Shown piece after piece: positions 8,858 through 18,177 of a stretch of DNA of 64,000 nt. Numbering within the stretch: position 1 is the first letter of the stretch; every line of letters begins with the position of its first letter. Position numbers and translations under genes: made by a program. Under the pieces are notes generated by a model. The model saw nothing but the letters and a program-made list of their open reading frames with translations. It had not been told where the DNA came from and searched no databases. The DNA comes from Flavobacterium cupriresistens (lineage in GTDB: Bacteria; Bacteroidota; Bacteroidia; Flavobacteriales; Flavobacteriaceae). The stretch is from contig NZ_CP087134.1 in assembly GCF_020911925.1 (NCBI RefSeq), forward strand, positions 2,480,001 to 2,544,000, given 5' to 3'.

Positions 8858-9257
8858 TTAAATTAGTTTAATCCAGTCCGGATCTTTAGTGGTTTTTGGG
8901 ACGCCTCCAAAATTGGTTTTTAGAAATTCCCTAATTTGAAATTGTGTTTTGTTTTGTGTAGCGCTTTTCCAGTCATTCATATCATAAATATGAATCTGCT
9001 TTGCATTTGCGTTTGTAATAAATGAAATTCGCGATATTGAATCCTTATATTTCTTTATTTCATTTAACATGTTGCGATTTGGCACCACCACAAGAATATT
9101 TTTCCAATCAAGAAAATCCTTAGGGATATCCTCACGGTCTTTCAATCCTAAGAATTCTATAAAGGCTTTTATTTTTTGATTATTAAGTTTATTAATATCT
9201 AAATCTATTTCTTCCAGTATAGCATGAAGTTTTGTCTCGTTGAGAATTACCCCCCAT
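8858..9257 (-). pseudogene. Small uncharacterised protein, frameshifted in a C6/G6 run
   Basis: Without correction only 95 codons (from a TTG at 9145) are open. In the same frame the sequence reads on upstream without stops as '..NETKLHAILEEIDLD..' back to a run of six Cs at 9250-9255. Removing one C links this to an ATG at 9257 and gives about 132 aa starting 'MGVILNETKL'. I do not recognise the family; there are no membrane segments. The central part has 'KNILVVVPNRNMLNEIKKY', which could be a Rossmann-type strand-helix. A homopolymer indel explains the break; it could be a sequencing error, a real mutation or slippage. It lies 9 bases from the VIT transporter gene and 70 bases below a possible Fur-like operator. 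Confidence 0.6.
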
Positions 9258-9326
9258 ATTTAAAATGTTTGTTTTTTTTATTATAAAATTACATCAACCT
9301 GTTGTAAAATAATGGATTACAGCCTG

Positions 9327-9350
9327 TAGAATGATTCTAAATTTTAGAAT
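9327..9350. promoter_or_regulatory. Inverted-repeat operator, Fur-family-like spacing
   Basis: TAGAAT-G-ATTCTA (9327-9339) is a perfect 6-1-6 palindrome, and ATTCTAA (9334-9340) pairs again with TTAGAAT (9344-9350), giving two overlapping sites. The same core occurs at 16043-16057. A one-base-centred 7-1-7 palindrome is the form of Fur/Zur/PerR-family operators; the family assignment is inference. It precedes the minus-strand gene starting at 9257. Confidence 0.5.
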
Positions 9351-9451
9351 ACAAACTTTGGTTATTACTTCAATGAAATTTTTCAGACCTCTGTGGATTA
9401 TAACTGTTTTAAACAGCTGTTTTAATAAAGTAGCCAAAGTATATTAGTATA

Positions 9452-9889
9452 TTACCTGATTTCAGAATGTCTGATTTCTCCCCCTGTAGTGCCTGTCTGC
9501 TGACCAAAGTATAAAACTGCCAGACCGTACACCAGTATAGCTAAAGCAATATAATTGGCATATGATTTCTTTTTCCAATTGCTCCACAAAGCAGCTATCG
9601 AACCGATGCCCAATACATAAGATAATAAAGCAAATACCTCTGCTTTTTCTTCATGTTCATGGATTAAACTCTTAGAGATTCCGTCAATGTGTTTTACGAC
9701 ATCCTCTGCGCCATCGCCTGTTGCTATTGCCGCAAATGCCGTTATTGCTCCGAGTATAAAAATACAGTAAGCCGTTCTTTTTACAATTTCAGATTTTATT
9801 ATAAATCCGCCAAGGAGAACCAGTAAACCTATAATAGGCATAATAATAGGTAAATGATTCAATACTAAGTGATAATGTGCTCCGTTCAT
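9452..9889 (-). CDS. Four-helix inner-membrane protein, DUF2231-like
   Basis: A 145-aa protein with about four hydrophobic helices. The N-terminal 'HYHLVLNHLPIIMPIIG' has His residues and an 'NHLPI' motif like that of DUF2231-type membrane proteins; another His pair is in 'LIHEHEEKAE'. Function is not known. It is the last gene of the efflux operon, 27 bases after the adaptor gene, so it may help metal handling at the membrane. Confidence 0.65.
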   Translation of the reverse strand: MNGAHYHLVLNHLPIIMPIIGLLVLLGGFIIKSEIVKRTAYCIFILGAITAFAAIATGDGAEDVVKHIDGISKSLIHEHEEKAEVFALLSYVLGIGSIAALWSNWKKKSYANYIALAILVYGLAVLYFGQQTGTTGGEIRHSEIR

Positions 9890-9916
9890 AATGTTTTGTT
9901 TTAAATTATTTAAATT

Positions 9917-11044
9917 TTATTCTTCTTTATTCTTCATTTTCATAAGTAAGGTGTAAGCTCCACTAGTAACAATTTTTTTATTTTTGAATTTCTCAGGATC
10001 TAAAATTTTTATATAGCCGTTTTCTTTGGCTCCCAGAGCAACTTCTGTGATTTCATATTGCTGCTTTCCGGTTTGGGTAAAAACATAGTCTTTACCCTCA
10101 AAATTCACAATACTTAATTCAGGCAGTGCATTGACCAAACCCGATGTTGTTTCTATTTCAGCATTCATGTACATCCCGGGTAAAAGGTATTTATCATACT
10201 TTACAAAATGGCAGTGTACCTCTGTGTTTCCGTTAGAGTTAATGTCTTTGTTGATTAAGATAATTTTACATTGGTACTTTTTATTGGGCGCCGCATTACT
10301 GTAGGCAATCACTTTTTGCCCTATGGCAAGCTGTGCAATATTGGTATCATAAACAGTAAGGTTTAAGTGAATGTCGCTGGGATCTATAAGCTCAAACATT
10401 ACTTCACCCGGAGCGATATATTTGCCTATATTAATGTTGACCTTGCTTACAAAACCGGTTATGGTACTCAAAATACTGATACTTTTAGAAATTTTATTGG
10501 CTGACAAATGATTCGGATTGATATTAATGAGTTTGAGTTTTTCGGATAAAGCGTTTACTGTTATATGAAGACTGCTTACTTCAGATTCTGCTGATTGTGT
10601 TACTTTATCACTGCTGGCTTTAGATTGATTAAGATCTTTTTGGCGTGTGAATTCCAACTCTGCAAAATGCAGTTTAGATTTAGCCGTAAGATAATCCTGC
10701 TGCAGCTGAACATATTGCTGATCTTGCAAAACAGCGATTACTTCCCCTTTTTTTACCTGCATTCCCGGTAAGAGTTTACTGTTTATCAAATATCCTCCAA
10801 GGGGAGCATTTACAGACACTAAATTTTGCGGCGGAACATCTATTTTTCCATTCAGTTTTATAACCCCAGCAATATTTTTCTGTGTTAATTGGGCAGTTGC
10901 GATATTGGCATTTTTAAGTTGCGCATCAGTAAGTATTACACTATTTTCGTTCATAGGTTTTTCTGTTACTGCTTGTTCTTCGGTCGTGTTTTTGCATGCA
11001 TTTAGTATAAAAAGCATGCTTATAAACAAGGATATATTTTTCAT
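9917..11044 (-). CDS. RND efflux periplasmic adaptor, CusB/CzcB family
   Basis: A membrane-fusion protein linking the inner-membrane pump to the outer-membrane channel. It is a lipoprotein: signal sequence and lipobox 'FILNAC' with Cys17. Next come the first half of a barrel-sandwich domain ('LNGKIDVPPQNLVSVNAPLG'), 'PGMQVKKGEVIAVLQDQQYV', a coiled-coil hairpin (about residues 115-185) and the second lipoyl half 'STITGFVSKVNINIGKYI', then beta-barrel and membrane-proximal domains. It begins 7 bases after the pump gene ends, so the two are clearly one operon. Family members export Cu+, Ag+ or Zn2+/Co2+/Cd2+; the substrate cannot be told from this sequence. Confidence 0.9.
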   Translation of the reverse strand: MKNISLFISMLFILNACKNTTEEQAVTEKPMNENSVILTDAQLKNANIATAQLTQKNIAGVIKLNGKIDVPPQNLVSVNAPLGGYLINSKLLPGMQVKKGEVIAVLQDQQYVQLQQDYLTAKSKLHFAELEFTRQKDLNQSKASSDKVTQSAESEVSSLHITVNALSEKLKLININPNHLSANKISKSISILSTITGFVSKVNINIGKYIAPGEVMFELIDPSDIHLNLTVYDTNIAQLAIGQKVIAYSNAAPNKKYQCKIILINKDINSNGNTEVHCHFVKYDKYLLPGMYMNAEIETTSGLVNALPELSIVNFEGKDYVFTQTGKQQYEITEVALGAKENGYIKILDPEKFKNKKIVTSGAYTLLMKMKNKEE

Positions 11045-11051
11045 TTAAGTG

Positions 11052-14000
11052 TTAATTTGAAGTGATAAAGTTAAGTTCGATACTGCTCTGGTTCAGCGCT
11101 CTTACAGCTTCTAAATAATTGCTTTGTATGTTAATGGCCTGATTGATTACCATTACAAAATCCAGGAAATTAATCTCACCGTTACTGAATTGTCTATTGG
11201 CTGTTTCTTTAATCAGCACAGCGTTTTTGATGCCTGATTCTTCAAAATATTGTGTTATTTCGGTATTGCTTTTATGAGCAGCCATTAATTGTTTATACCG
11301 ATTCTGCAAAACCTGCAATTGCATTTGATATTCATTTTCTGCAATGCTTTCTCCCACCTTTGATGCCTGTATTTTGGCGCTCTGGCTTCCTCCAAAAAGA
11401 GGAATTCCCAGTCCCGCTTGTACTGAGCTAAAGCGGTTACTTCCGTTATAATAATTATTATCAGGTCCCATGCCTTTAAAACTATTGTTAAAGTAGCCAA
11501 TAGTGAGATCCGGCAGGTATTTTGACTTTTCTAACTGCGTTTGAGCGGCGGCATTATTTTTTTGCTGCTGCGAGAGTTTTAAGATTATATTATTCTCAAT
11601 TCCATCATTCATTGGTCTAAGAGGGCATTTAAGGCTTTTATCAAATGGAATAACGGTGTTTTCTGAGTTCAAAAGTACCTGAAGTTCCAATAATGCGGTC
11701 TGCATCTCTTGCTCTAGCTGCATCAATTGTATGGCAATGGCAGCCCTTTGGTTTTCGGCAGTGGTTTTTTCCAGAATGTTGCTTTCTCCTTTTTGCAGTC
11801 GAAGGTTTGCTTTGGCATAAAAAACATTGAAAAGGGTATCGGCCTCTTGCAGAAGCTTTTCTTTTTCTTTATAATAAAGAAAGGTATAAAAAACTTGTGT
11901 TACAGCCTTTTTAATTTCCCGCTCTTTTAATGAAGTATTTAATGCCGAAGTTTTCCATTGTTCTGATAAGAGCTGTTTTTGTTTTTTATATATTGTAGGA
12001 AATACAATAGTCTGCGAAATTCCAAATCTCGTATCATCATACGCACTGTTTATTTGTCCAGCTTCTGCAAAGACGGTTGTTTTAGGAATATCAGCTCCTG
12101 ATTTAATGAGCGCTTGCGTGTAAGCCGTTCTCAGCTTTTCGTTTTTTATACTGTTATTTTTCTCTGCTGCCATTTTTAGTGCTGTTTCAATGCTTATTTT
12201 TTCCTGTGCATTTACACCTGAAAAAACAGAAAAGAAAACCAGAACAAATGCTGTTTTTTGAGTTAAACTTTTTATTTTAAAGCCTTTTTCAAACAAGATA
12301 TAGAGCAGGGGCAGTACAAATAAGGTCAGAAAAGTAGCTACTAACAAACCGCCAATTACTACTGTTGCCAAAGGACGTTGTACCTCGGCACCTGCACCGT
12401 TGCTTAAGGCCATTGGCAAAAAGCCCAACGAAGCTACAAAAGCAGTCATTAATACAGGACGAAGTCTTGATTTTGTTCCTGTTAAAACAATTTGGGAGAG
12501 ATTTTTCATTCCGTTATTTTTAAGCCGGTTAAATTCGGCGATTAATACAATTCCATTTAAAACGGCTACTCCAAACAAAGCAATAAAACCGACACCGGCA
12601 CTTATGCTAAACGGCATACCGCGCAGGGCCAGGAAAAATATTCCTCCAATTGCCGACAGCGGAATTGCAGTATAAATAAGGAGTCCATGCTTCACGGAAT
12701 TAAAAGCAAAAAAGAGTAAAATAAAAATGAGTACCAGCGAAACAGGAACGGCAATCATAAGGCGGTTTTTGGCCTGATTTAAATTCTCGAATGCACCGCC
12801 ATAAGTAACATAATACCCCGCAGGCAATTTTAGCTCTTTGTCTACTTTGGCTTGTAATTCATTTACGATACTTTGCACATCTCTGCCTTTTACATTAAAA
12901 CCTACAACAATCCTGCGTTTTGTGTCCTCACGCTGTATTTGGTTGGGACCGTTTTTAATTTCTACAGCGGCAAGCTGTGATAAAGGAATCTGGCTTCCGT
13001 CTGATGAGGGAATAAGCAGATTTTGAATGTCCTGGATATCTTTTCTTTCATTGGCGCTCAGGCGCACCACCAGATCAAACCTTTTTTCCTGTTCAAACAC
13101 TAAGCCCGTGCTTTGTCCTGCAAAAGCGGTATTGATGACTTTATTAATATCGGCTATTGATAAATGATGCTGGGCAATTGCAGGCCGGTTATACGATATA
13201 ATTACTTGCGGCATACCGGCAACGGGTTCTATGAATAAATTGGCAGTTCCGTCTACCTTGTTAATAATTTTGCCCAGTTTGTTTGCCGTCACCGCTAAGG
13301 TATCCAGGTTTTCTCCAAATATTTTAAGCACAACATCTTGCCTGGCACCCGTCATGAGTTCATTAAAACGCATTTGTACCGGGAATTGAAATCCTGTTGT
13401 GATTCCGGGAACGTTTTCTAAGGCTTTGCTCATCTTAGCCGATAATTCATTAAAAGTTTTAGCCGATGTCCACTCTTTTTTATCTTTTAAAATCACCATC
13501 ATATCACTGGCTTCCATTGGCATTGGATCTGTAGGAACTTCGCCGCTGCCTATTTTTGTCACTACTTTTAATACTTCCGGAAACTGGCTTTTGAGTATAT
13601 GTGCCGCTTTCTGGGTACTTTCTATAGTAGTATTTAAGTTACTGCCTGTCAGCACCCGTGTGTCTACTGCAAAATCTCCCTCTTCAAGAGCAGGTATAAA
13701 TTCGCCTCCCAAAGTGCTAAGGGTTATAACAGCCAGTACAAAAAGAAGCAAAACAGAACCCAATACGGCTTTAGGAAAACGGAGAATCTTTTTTAGAGTA
13801 TTTTGATAGCTGTTTTCAAGGCGCTTCATTACCGTGTCTGATAAATTCTCTTTGTGTTTTGTTTTTTTACTTAGAAAAAAAGCGCTCATCATCGGAATAT
13901 AAGTCAGGGACAAAATAAAAGCGCCCAGCAGAGCAAAAGCAACGGTTTGAGCCATAGGCTTAAACATTTTGCCTTCTATACCCTGCAGGGTAAAAATGGG

Positions 14001-15392
14001 TAAGTAAACAATCAATATGATGATTTGCCCAAATACAGCACTGTTCATCATTTTACTGGCTGAGCTGGTAACGGTTTTATCCATTTGAGCAGCAGTAAGC
14101 GAGGCATGTTCCTTATATTTAGCAGTACTGGCGAGATGATGCATAATGGCTTCAACAATTATGACCGCGCCGTCTACAATTAATCCGAAATCCAGCGCTC
14201 CAAGGCTCATTAAATTTCCGCTTACACCAAAGAGATTCATCATGCAAACAGCAAAGAGCATGGCCAGGGGAATTACCGATGCAACGAGTAAACCGGCCCT
14301 GAAATTCCCCAGAAACAGCACCAGAACAAATACCACAATTAAAGCGCCTTCGAGTAAGTTTTTCTCCACTGAACCAATGGCATTATTGACCATTTTTGTC
14401 CGGTCCAGAAAAGGTTCAATTTCGACACCTTCAGGCAGTGTTTTTTGTATTTGGGCAATTTTTTCTTTTACATTTTGAATCACCTCACTACTATTGGCAC
14501 CTTTAAGCATCATGACAATCGCTCCTGAAACTTCCCCTTCGTCATTGTAGCACATTGCCCCGTAACGTGTGGCAAAACCAATTTTTACCTGAGCTACATC
14601 TCTTATAAACAATGGAGTGTCACTGTTTTTATTGACAATGGCGATATTCTCTATATCCGCTATATTCCCAATAAGGCCTTCGCTTCGGATATAAAGCACG
14701 GTTGGGCCTTTTTCTATATAAGAACCGCCAGTATTTTGGTTGTTGTTCTGAACCGCCGTAAAAACATCATTAATGGTTATCCCATAAGCATTAAGTTTAT
14801 CAGGACTGATACTGATTTCGTACTGCTTGAGTTTACCGCCAAAACTGCTCACTTCAGCCACTCCTTTGACGCCCAATAGCTGACGTCTCACAATCCAGTC
14901 CTGAATTGTTCTTAAGTCCGTTACATTGAATTTTTGTTCGTACCCTTTTTTGGGTTTCACCACATATTGGTAGATTTCGCCAAGTCCTGTCGATATAGGC
15001 CCGAGTGTAGGGGAGCCAATGCCTTGCGGAATCTCATTTTGCACCTGCTGCAGGCGTTCAGCAACTTGCTGTCTGGCCCAGTAGATATCAACATCATCAT
15101 CAAAAACAATAGTAACCAGCGATAATCCAAATCTGGAAAAGCTGCGAATCTCTTTCATGCCGGAGATATTACTGTTAGCCTGTTCTATAGGAAAAGTGAC
15201 CAGGCGCTCAATATCAGTGGCTCCAAATGATGGAGCGATAGTTATGATCTGTACCTGGTTGTTTGTGATATCCGGAACAGCATCAATAGGCAGGCGGGCG
15301 GCCTGGTATGAGCCATAGCCAATCAGGGCAATTATAAAAAGCCCTACGATGAGTTTATTCCTTACGGAAAACTCAATTATTTTAGTAAGCAT
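11052..15392 (-). CDS. CusA/CzcA heavy-metal RND pump fused to a TolC-like outer-membrane channel
   Basis: Residues 1 to about 1030 form a complete heavy-metal RND pump: first helix 'RNKLIVGLFIIALIGYGSY', the porter domains, the TM4 motif 'DFGLIVDGAVIIVEA' typical of the metal-efflux branch, and the second half ending 'ATFLTLFVLPLLYILFEKG'. After a short linker there is a second signal-like segment ('TAFVLVFFSVFSGVNAQ', about 1042-1058), then ~390 residues of TolC-type helical channel with two long coiled-coil repeats. Separate pump (~1040 aa) and channel (~400 aa) proteins are the usual state; in Bacteroidota such fusions are known. The internal signal-like segment suggests the channel part is cleaved and sent to the outer membrane, which is inference. 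It uses proton-motive force. Confidence 0.93.
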   Translation of the reverse strand: MLTKIIEFSVRNKLIVGLFIIALIGYGSYQAARLPIDAVPDITNNQVQIITIAPSFGATDIERLVTFPIEQANSNISGMKEIRSFSRFGLSLVTIVFDDDVDIYWARQQVAERLQQVQNEIPQGIGSPTLGPISTGLGEIYQYVVKPKKGYEQKFNVTDLRTIQDWIVRRQLLGVKGVAEVSSFGGKLKQYEISISPDKLNAYGITINDVFTAVQNNNQNTGGSYIEKGPTVLYIRSEGLIGNIADIENIAIVNKNSDTPLFIRDVAQVKIGFATRYGAMCYNDEGEVSGAIVMMLKGANSSEVIQNVKEKIAQIQKTLPEGVEIEPFLDRTKMVNNAIGSVEKNLLEGALIVVFVLVLFLGNFRAGLLVASVIPLAMLFAVCMMNLFGVSGNLMSLGALDFGLIVDGAVIIVEAIMHHLASTAKYKEHASLTAAQMDKTVTSSASKMMNSAVFGQIIILIVYLPIFTLQGIEGKMFKPMAQTVAFALLGAFILSLTYIPMMSAFFLSKKTKHKENLSDTVMKRLENSYQNTLKKILRFPKAVLGSVLLLFVLAVITLSTLGGEFIPALEEGDFAVDTRVLTGSNLNTTIESTQKAAHILKSQFPEVLKVVTKIGSGEVPTDPMPMEASDMMVILKDKKEWTSAKTFNELSAKMSKALENVPGITTGFQFPVQMRFNELMTGARQDVVLKIFGENLDTLAVTANKLGKIINKVDGTANLFIEPVAGMPQVIISYNRPAIAQHHLSIADINKVINTAFAGQSTGLVFEQEKRFDLVVRLSANERKDIQDIQNLLIPSSDGSQIPLSQLAAVEIKNGPNQIQREDTKRRIVVGFNVKGRDVQSIVNELQAKVDKELKLPAGYYVTYGGAFENLNQAKNRLMIAVPVSLVLIFILLFFAFNSVKHGLLIYTAIPLSAIGGIFFLALRGMPFSISAGVGFIALFGVAVLNGIVLIAEFNRLKNNGMKNLSQIVLTGTKSRLRPVLMTAFVASLGFLPMALSNGAGAEVQRPLATVVIGGLLVATFLTLFVLPLLYILFEKGFKIKSLTQKTAFVLVFFSVFSGVNAQEKISIETALKMAAEKNNSIKNEKLRTAYTQALIKSGADIPKTTVFAEAGQINSAYDDTRFGISQTIVFPTIYKKQKQLLSEQWKTSALNTSLKEREIKKAVTQVFYTFLYYKEKEKLLQEADTLFNVFYAKANLRLQKGESNILEKTTAENQRAAIAIQLMQLEQEMQTALLELQVLLNSENTVIPFDKSLKCPLRPMNDGIENNIILKLSQQQKNNAAAQTQLEKSKYLPDLTIGYFNNSFKGMGPDNNYYNGSNRFSSVQAGLGIPLFGGSQSAKIQASKVGESIAENEYQMQLQVLQNRYKQLMAAHKSNTEITQYFEESGIKNAVLIKETANRQFSNGEINFLDFVMVINQAINIQSNYLEAVRALNQSSIELNFITSN

Positions 15393-15486
15393 AAGTTTGT
15401 TTTGTTAATCGTCGTTATAAAAAAAATAAGAAATAGCAAAAACACGCGCCGTTAGACGTGAAAGTTTTTAAGCCGGTAAAAAACGA

Positions 15487-15867
15487 TTAACAGTCTCTGG
15501 GCGGCTGCCAGATAGAGGAAAGGGAAATAGATGAATAGGAGAACGAATAGGTATATAAATTTTGTTTTTTATACACAAAATTTACTTTTTGTATGGTTTT
15601 GTATTCTTGAATTAAAGGATAAAATACAACAGAACTGATATTGGTGTGTGATTTAAAAGGCAGTTTCATATCCTTTTCATAATCGGCATCAAATACATCT
15701 GGTCCCTGGTAGTGAATGGATAAAAATTCAAGAATTGTCAAACTAGGATTTTGTTGTTTATGTTCCACATAATGTTGCACCATTACAGGCAGTTTTATGA
15801 GTTCGGTCAACTGCGTCACAGACAGCAGGTAAACAGACAAAAATAATATGGAAAGGTGCTTTTTCAC
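15487..15867 (-). CDS. Small exported protein at the head of the efflux operon
   Basis: Residues 1-22 form a hydrophobic signal sequence ('LSILFLSVYLLSVTQLTELI'), and the mature ~100 residues are polar with several His, Tyr and Asp residues ('HYVEHKQQNPSL', 'IHYQGPDVFDADYEKDM') and end in 'QPPRDC', a C-terminal cysteine. I do not recognise a named family. Similar small exported proteins lie ahead of CusA-type pumps in Bacteroidota, and metal sensing or periplasmic metal binding is a guess. It ends 94 bases before the pump gene and is the first gene after the operator at 16043. Confidence 0.7.
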   Translation of the reverse strand: MKKHLSILFLSVYLLSVTQLTELIKLPVMVQHYVEHKQQNPSLTILEFLSIHYQGPDVFDADYEKDMKLPFKSHTNISSVVFYPLIQEYKTIQKVNFVYKKQNLYTYSFSYSSISLSSIWQPPRDC

Positions 15868-16225
15868 AATTCAAAGATAATTAATTATTCTTTTGATATT
15901 TAAGGTAACTGGTTGTTTAGAAATGTTGTAAATAGTAAGTGTTATCTGAAAGTACTTTTAAGTTTTTCTTGTAGAAAGATAAAAGCACTATTAAAAAACA
16001 AGGAACAAATATAGATAGGCATTGGAGGTTTTTTCTTACTCATTAGAATGATTCTAAATGTTAAGTTTGAGTGTTTTTTTACTTCAATTCATACTAAATT
16101 AGCCATTGTATAAAAATAACTATTAAAAAAACACCTTTTTATCAACCGTTAAAATAGGAATACATGCCCAGCTGTAGAGCATTACGAATAAACTGTCTTA
16201 TAATAATTTATTAGAAATATTATCC
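15868..16225. other. Divergent control region of the efflux operon
   Basis: 358 bases without a gene, AT-rich, between the divergently read genes starting at 15867 and 16226. It holds the palindromic operator at 16043-16057. No RNA gene is visible. Promoter elements for both directions probably lie near the operator, but I cannot place them with confidence. Confidence 0.5.
16043..16057. promoter_or_regulatory. Palindromic operator TTAGAATGATTCTAA
   Basis: A perfect 7-1-7 inverted repeat, the arrangement seen in Fur, Zur and PerR boxes. It sits 176 bases upstream of the efflux operon and 169 bases upstream of the gene at 16226, and its core recurs at 9327-9339. The regulator that binds is not encoded in the window. 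Confidence 0.6.
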
Positions 16226-16654
16226 ATGTATACTATAAATACGCAGCTGGCCTATTTTAAATACAATCTAGATTCTAAAAATTTAATTGTAAATATTAAA
16301 TGGTTTAAACTTGATAAGTTCAGCGATTTAAATTTACAAGCGCTTTCATTTAACCAATCAGATCTTGAAGTATTTAAGCGTTTTATAGATAAAAATCAAC
16401 ACAACTTTCCCGGTTCTTGTTTTATTCAAGAAACCAGAAAAGAGGGATTTGATATGCTTATCAATAATGAATTATCTCAAAGTGCATTGCCCTATTATCT
16501 TATTTTATCCAAAAATCCAAAGCTAAGTTTGGGTAATTCGATTTATCAGGCTGAAATGATCATCTTGATGGATGAAAATTATGAATTCCCTATTAATTAT
16601 CCTTTGAATTTTGATGTAATAGGTAAAATTGAAATTTACAAGAATATAAAATAG
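16226..16654 (+). CDS. Uncharacterised cytoplasmic protein
   Basis: A 142-aa protein with no signal peptide or membrane segment. It has a mix of predicted strands ('NLIVNIKWFKLDKF', 'AEMIILMDENYEFPI') and helices ('SDLEVFKRFIDKNQH'). I recognise no family. The ATG at 16226 follows an A/T-rich leader. It stands alone, divergent from the efflux operon and sharing its control region, and ends 15 bases before the convergent end of the histidine kinase gene. Confidence 0.6.
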   Translation: MYTINTQLAYFKYNLDSKNLIVNIKWFKLDKFSDLNLQALSFNQSDLEVFKRFIDKNQHNFPGSCFIQETRKEGFDMLINNELSQSALPYYLILSKNPKLSLGNSIYQAEMIILMDENYEFPINYPLNFDVIGKIEIYKNIK

Positions 16655-16668
16655 GATATAATAAAATT

Positions 16669-18177
16669 TTAAACACTGTTAGCTGTTTGTTTTAAGGGCA
16701 GAGTAACTTTAAATTCCGCTCCATTGTCTTTTTCTCCTGTTGCAGTAATGGTACCATTATGTCTTTTTGCTATTTTTCTGCAGAGTGCAAGACCAAGGCC
16801 GTTACCTTCGTATTTGTCTTTGGAATGCAATCTCTCAAAGGCGGTAAAAATTTTCTCAGCAAATGTCGGATCAAGTCCTATACCATTGTCTTTGATTGTA
16901 ATTTCTACACAATCCCGGCCTTCAATATTTACCCCAGAGCAGGTGATAATAACCCTTGGCGGCTCATCTGCTTTGGAGAATTTAAGCGCATTTTGTATCA
17001 GGTTGTAGAAAAGCTGGCTGATTAATATAGGAGCGCCTTCAATTTCAGGAAATTCACAAGTAATCAGTATAGCTCCTTTTTCTTTTATAATGAGTTCCAG
17101 ATCTGTTTTTATATTTTCAATAACCTCATTAAGATTAATTTTTTCAATAGGCTGCATCGTTTTGTCCAGGGTTGAATAGGCCAGTATTCCCTCTATCAGG
17201 TTGCTCATTCTTTGGGTTGACTGCTCAATTTTACTGATATATTTTTTAGAATTTTCACTAAAGTCAGTTTCTTTTTCATTTCGCAAAAGGGTGTTATAGG
17301 TTTTAATTTTTCTCACCGGCTCTCTTAGGTCATGGCTTACTACATTAGCGAAATGCAGCAGGTCATCATTGGATCTTCTGAGGTCCTGAGTACTCTGCTC
17401 GACCTGTTTTTTTAATTCGCCTTCAAATTCTTTCTGCTCATTGATATCCTGTATAATGCCAATAATAGTGGCTGGATTACCATTGTTGTCGGTGATGATT
17501 TTGCCATTGATCTTCACCCATTTTATAGTATCATTTTCATTTATGATTCGGGCCTCATAGCACATTTTTCCTGTTTTTTGTGCCTGCTGGTGCGCCTTCT
17601 CGCGCAGTGCCTGATCCTCCGGGTGCAGTTTTGCGATGAGCTGTTCGTTTGCAATTTCTTCATCGATGGACCAGATAGTATTGAAATTCCCTGAGGTTTT
17701 GATTTTTTTGGTAGCCAGGTCTATTTCATAAGTCCCCATGCCTGAAGAGTCAATAGCGATTCTTAGCCTTTCCTCTGCACTTTGGGTCTGCTGTTTTGCC
17801 ATATGCAGATCGGTCACATCAGAACCTGTGTTCATCACACCATAGATTTTCGCTTCTTTATCAAAAAGAGGGATAAAGCTGTAGTTAAAGTAATAGGTTT
17901 GTACTACACCATGGACTACCAGATCCACTTTTTTATCTTTGGCATGAAAAGCTATTCCAGTTTGGAAAACACTCAATGCCTGTTCAAAAAACTGCTGGTT
18001 CTGAATCTCAGGAAGTACTTCAAGGTATGTTTTTCCAATAACCTGTTCTCCTTTGCCCCAAGTTTGTATTATAGCGGGATTGGCCAATTCTATTTTTAGT
18101 TCATTACCTGTATAAACCGCTATTGGTAAGGGGGTGTTATCCACAATGTCTTTTAAAAGCAATAGATTATCGTACAT
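16669..18177 (-). CDS. PAS-domain sensor histidine kinase
   Basis: A soluble-looking kinase of 502 aa without membrane segments. Two PAS domains: about residues 5-125 ('VDNTPLPIAVYTGNELKIEL'...) and 130-255 with a PAC-type end ('NGNPATIIGIIQDINEQKEF'). A coiled linker leads to the dimerisation helix with the phosphoacceptor His near residue 281 in 'NVVSHDLREPVRKI'. The ATPase domain follows, with the N-box 'YNLIQNALKFSK', G1 'KDNGIGLDP' and G2 'GNGLGLALCRKI'. It likely autophosphorylates in response to a small-molecule, redox or energy cue bound by PAS. No response regulator is adjacent, so its partner is elsewhere. Confidence 0.92.
   Translation of the reverse strand: MYDNLLLLKDIVDNTPLPIAVYTGNELKIELANPAIIQTWGKGEQVIGKTYLEVLPEIQNQQFFEQALSVFQTGIAFHAKDKKVDLVVHGVVQTYYFNYSFIPLFDKEAKIYGVMNTGSDVTDLHMAKQQTQSAEERLRIAIDSSGMGTYEIDLATKKIKTSGNFNTIWSIDEEIANEQLIAKLHPEDQALREKAHQQAQKTGKMCYEARIINENDTIKWVKINGKIITDNNGNPATIIGIIQDINEQKEFEGELKKQVEQSTQDLRRSNDDLLHFANVVSHDLREPVRKIKTYNTLLRNEKETDFSENSKKYISKIEQSTQRMSNLIEGILAYSTLDKTMQPIEKINLNEVIENIKTDLELIIKEKGAILITCEFPEIEGAPILISQLFYNLIQNALKFSKADEPPRVIITCSGVNIEGRDCVEITIKDNGIGLDPTFAEKIFTAFERLHSKDKYEGNGLGLALCRKIAKRHNGTITATGEKDNGAEFKVTLPLKQTANSV

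Noticed and set aside
12400..14478. Several plus-strand open frames opposite the RND pump
   Set aside because: Antisense shadows of a long, clear coding region.
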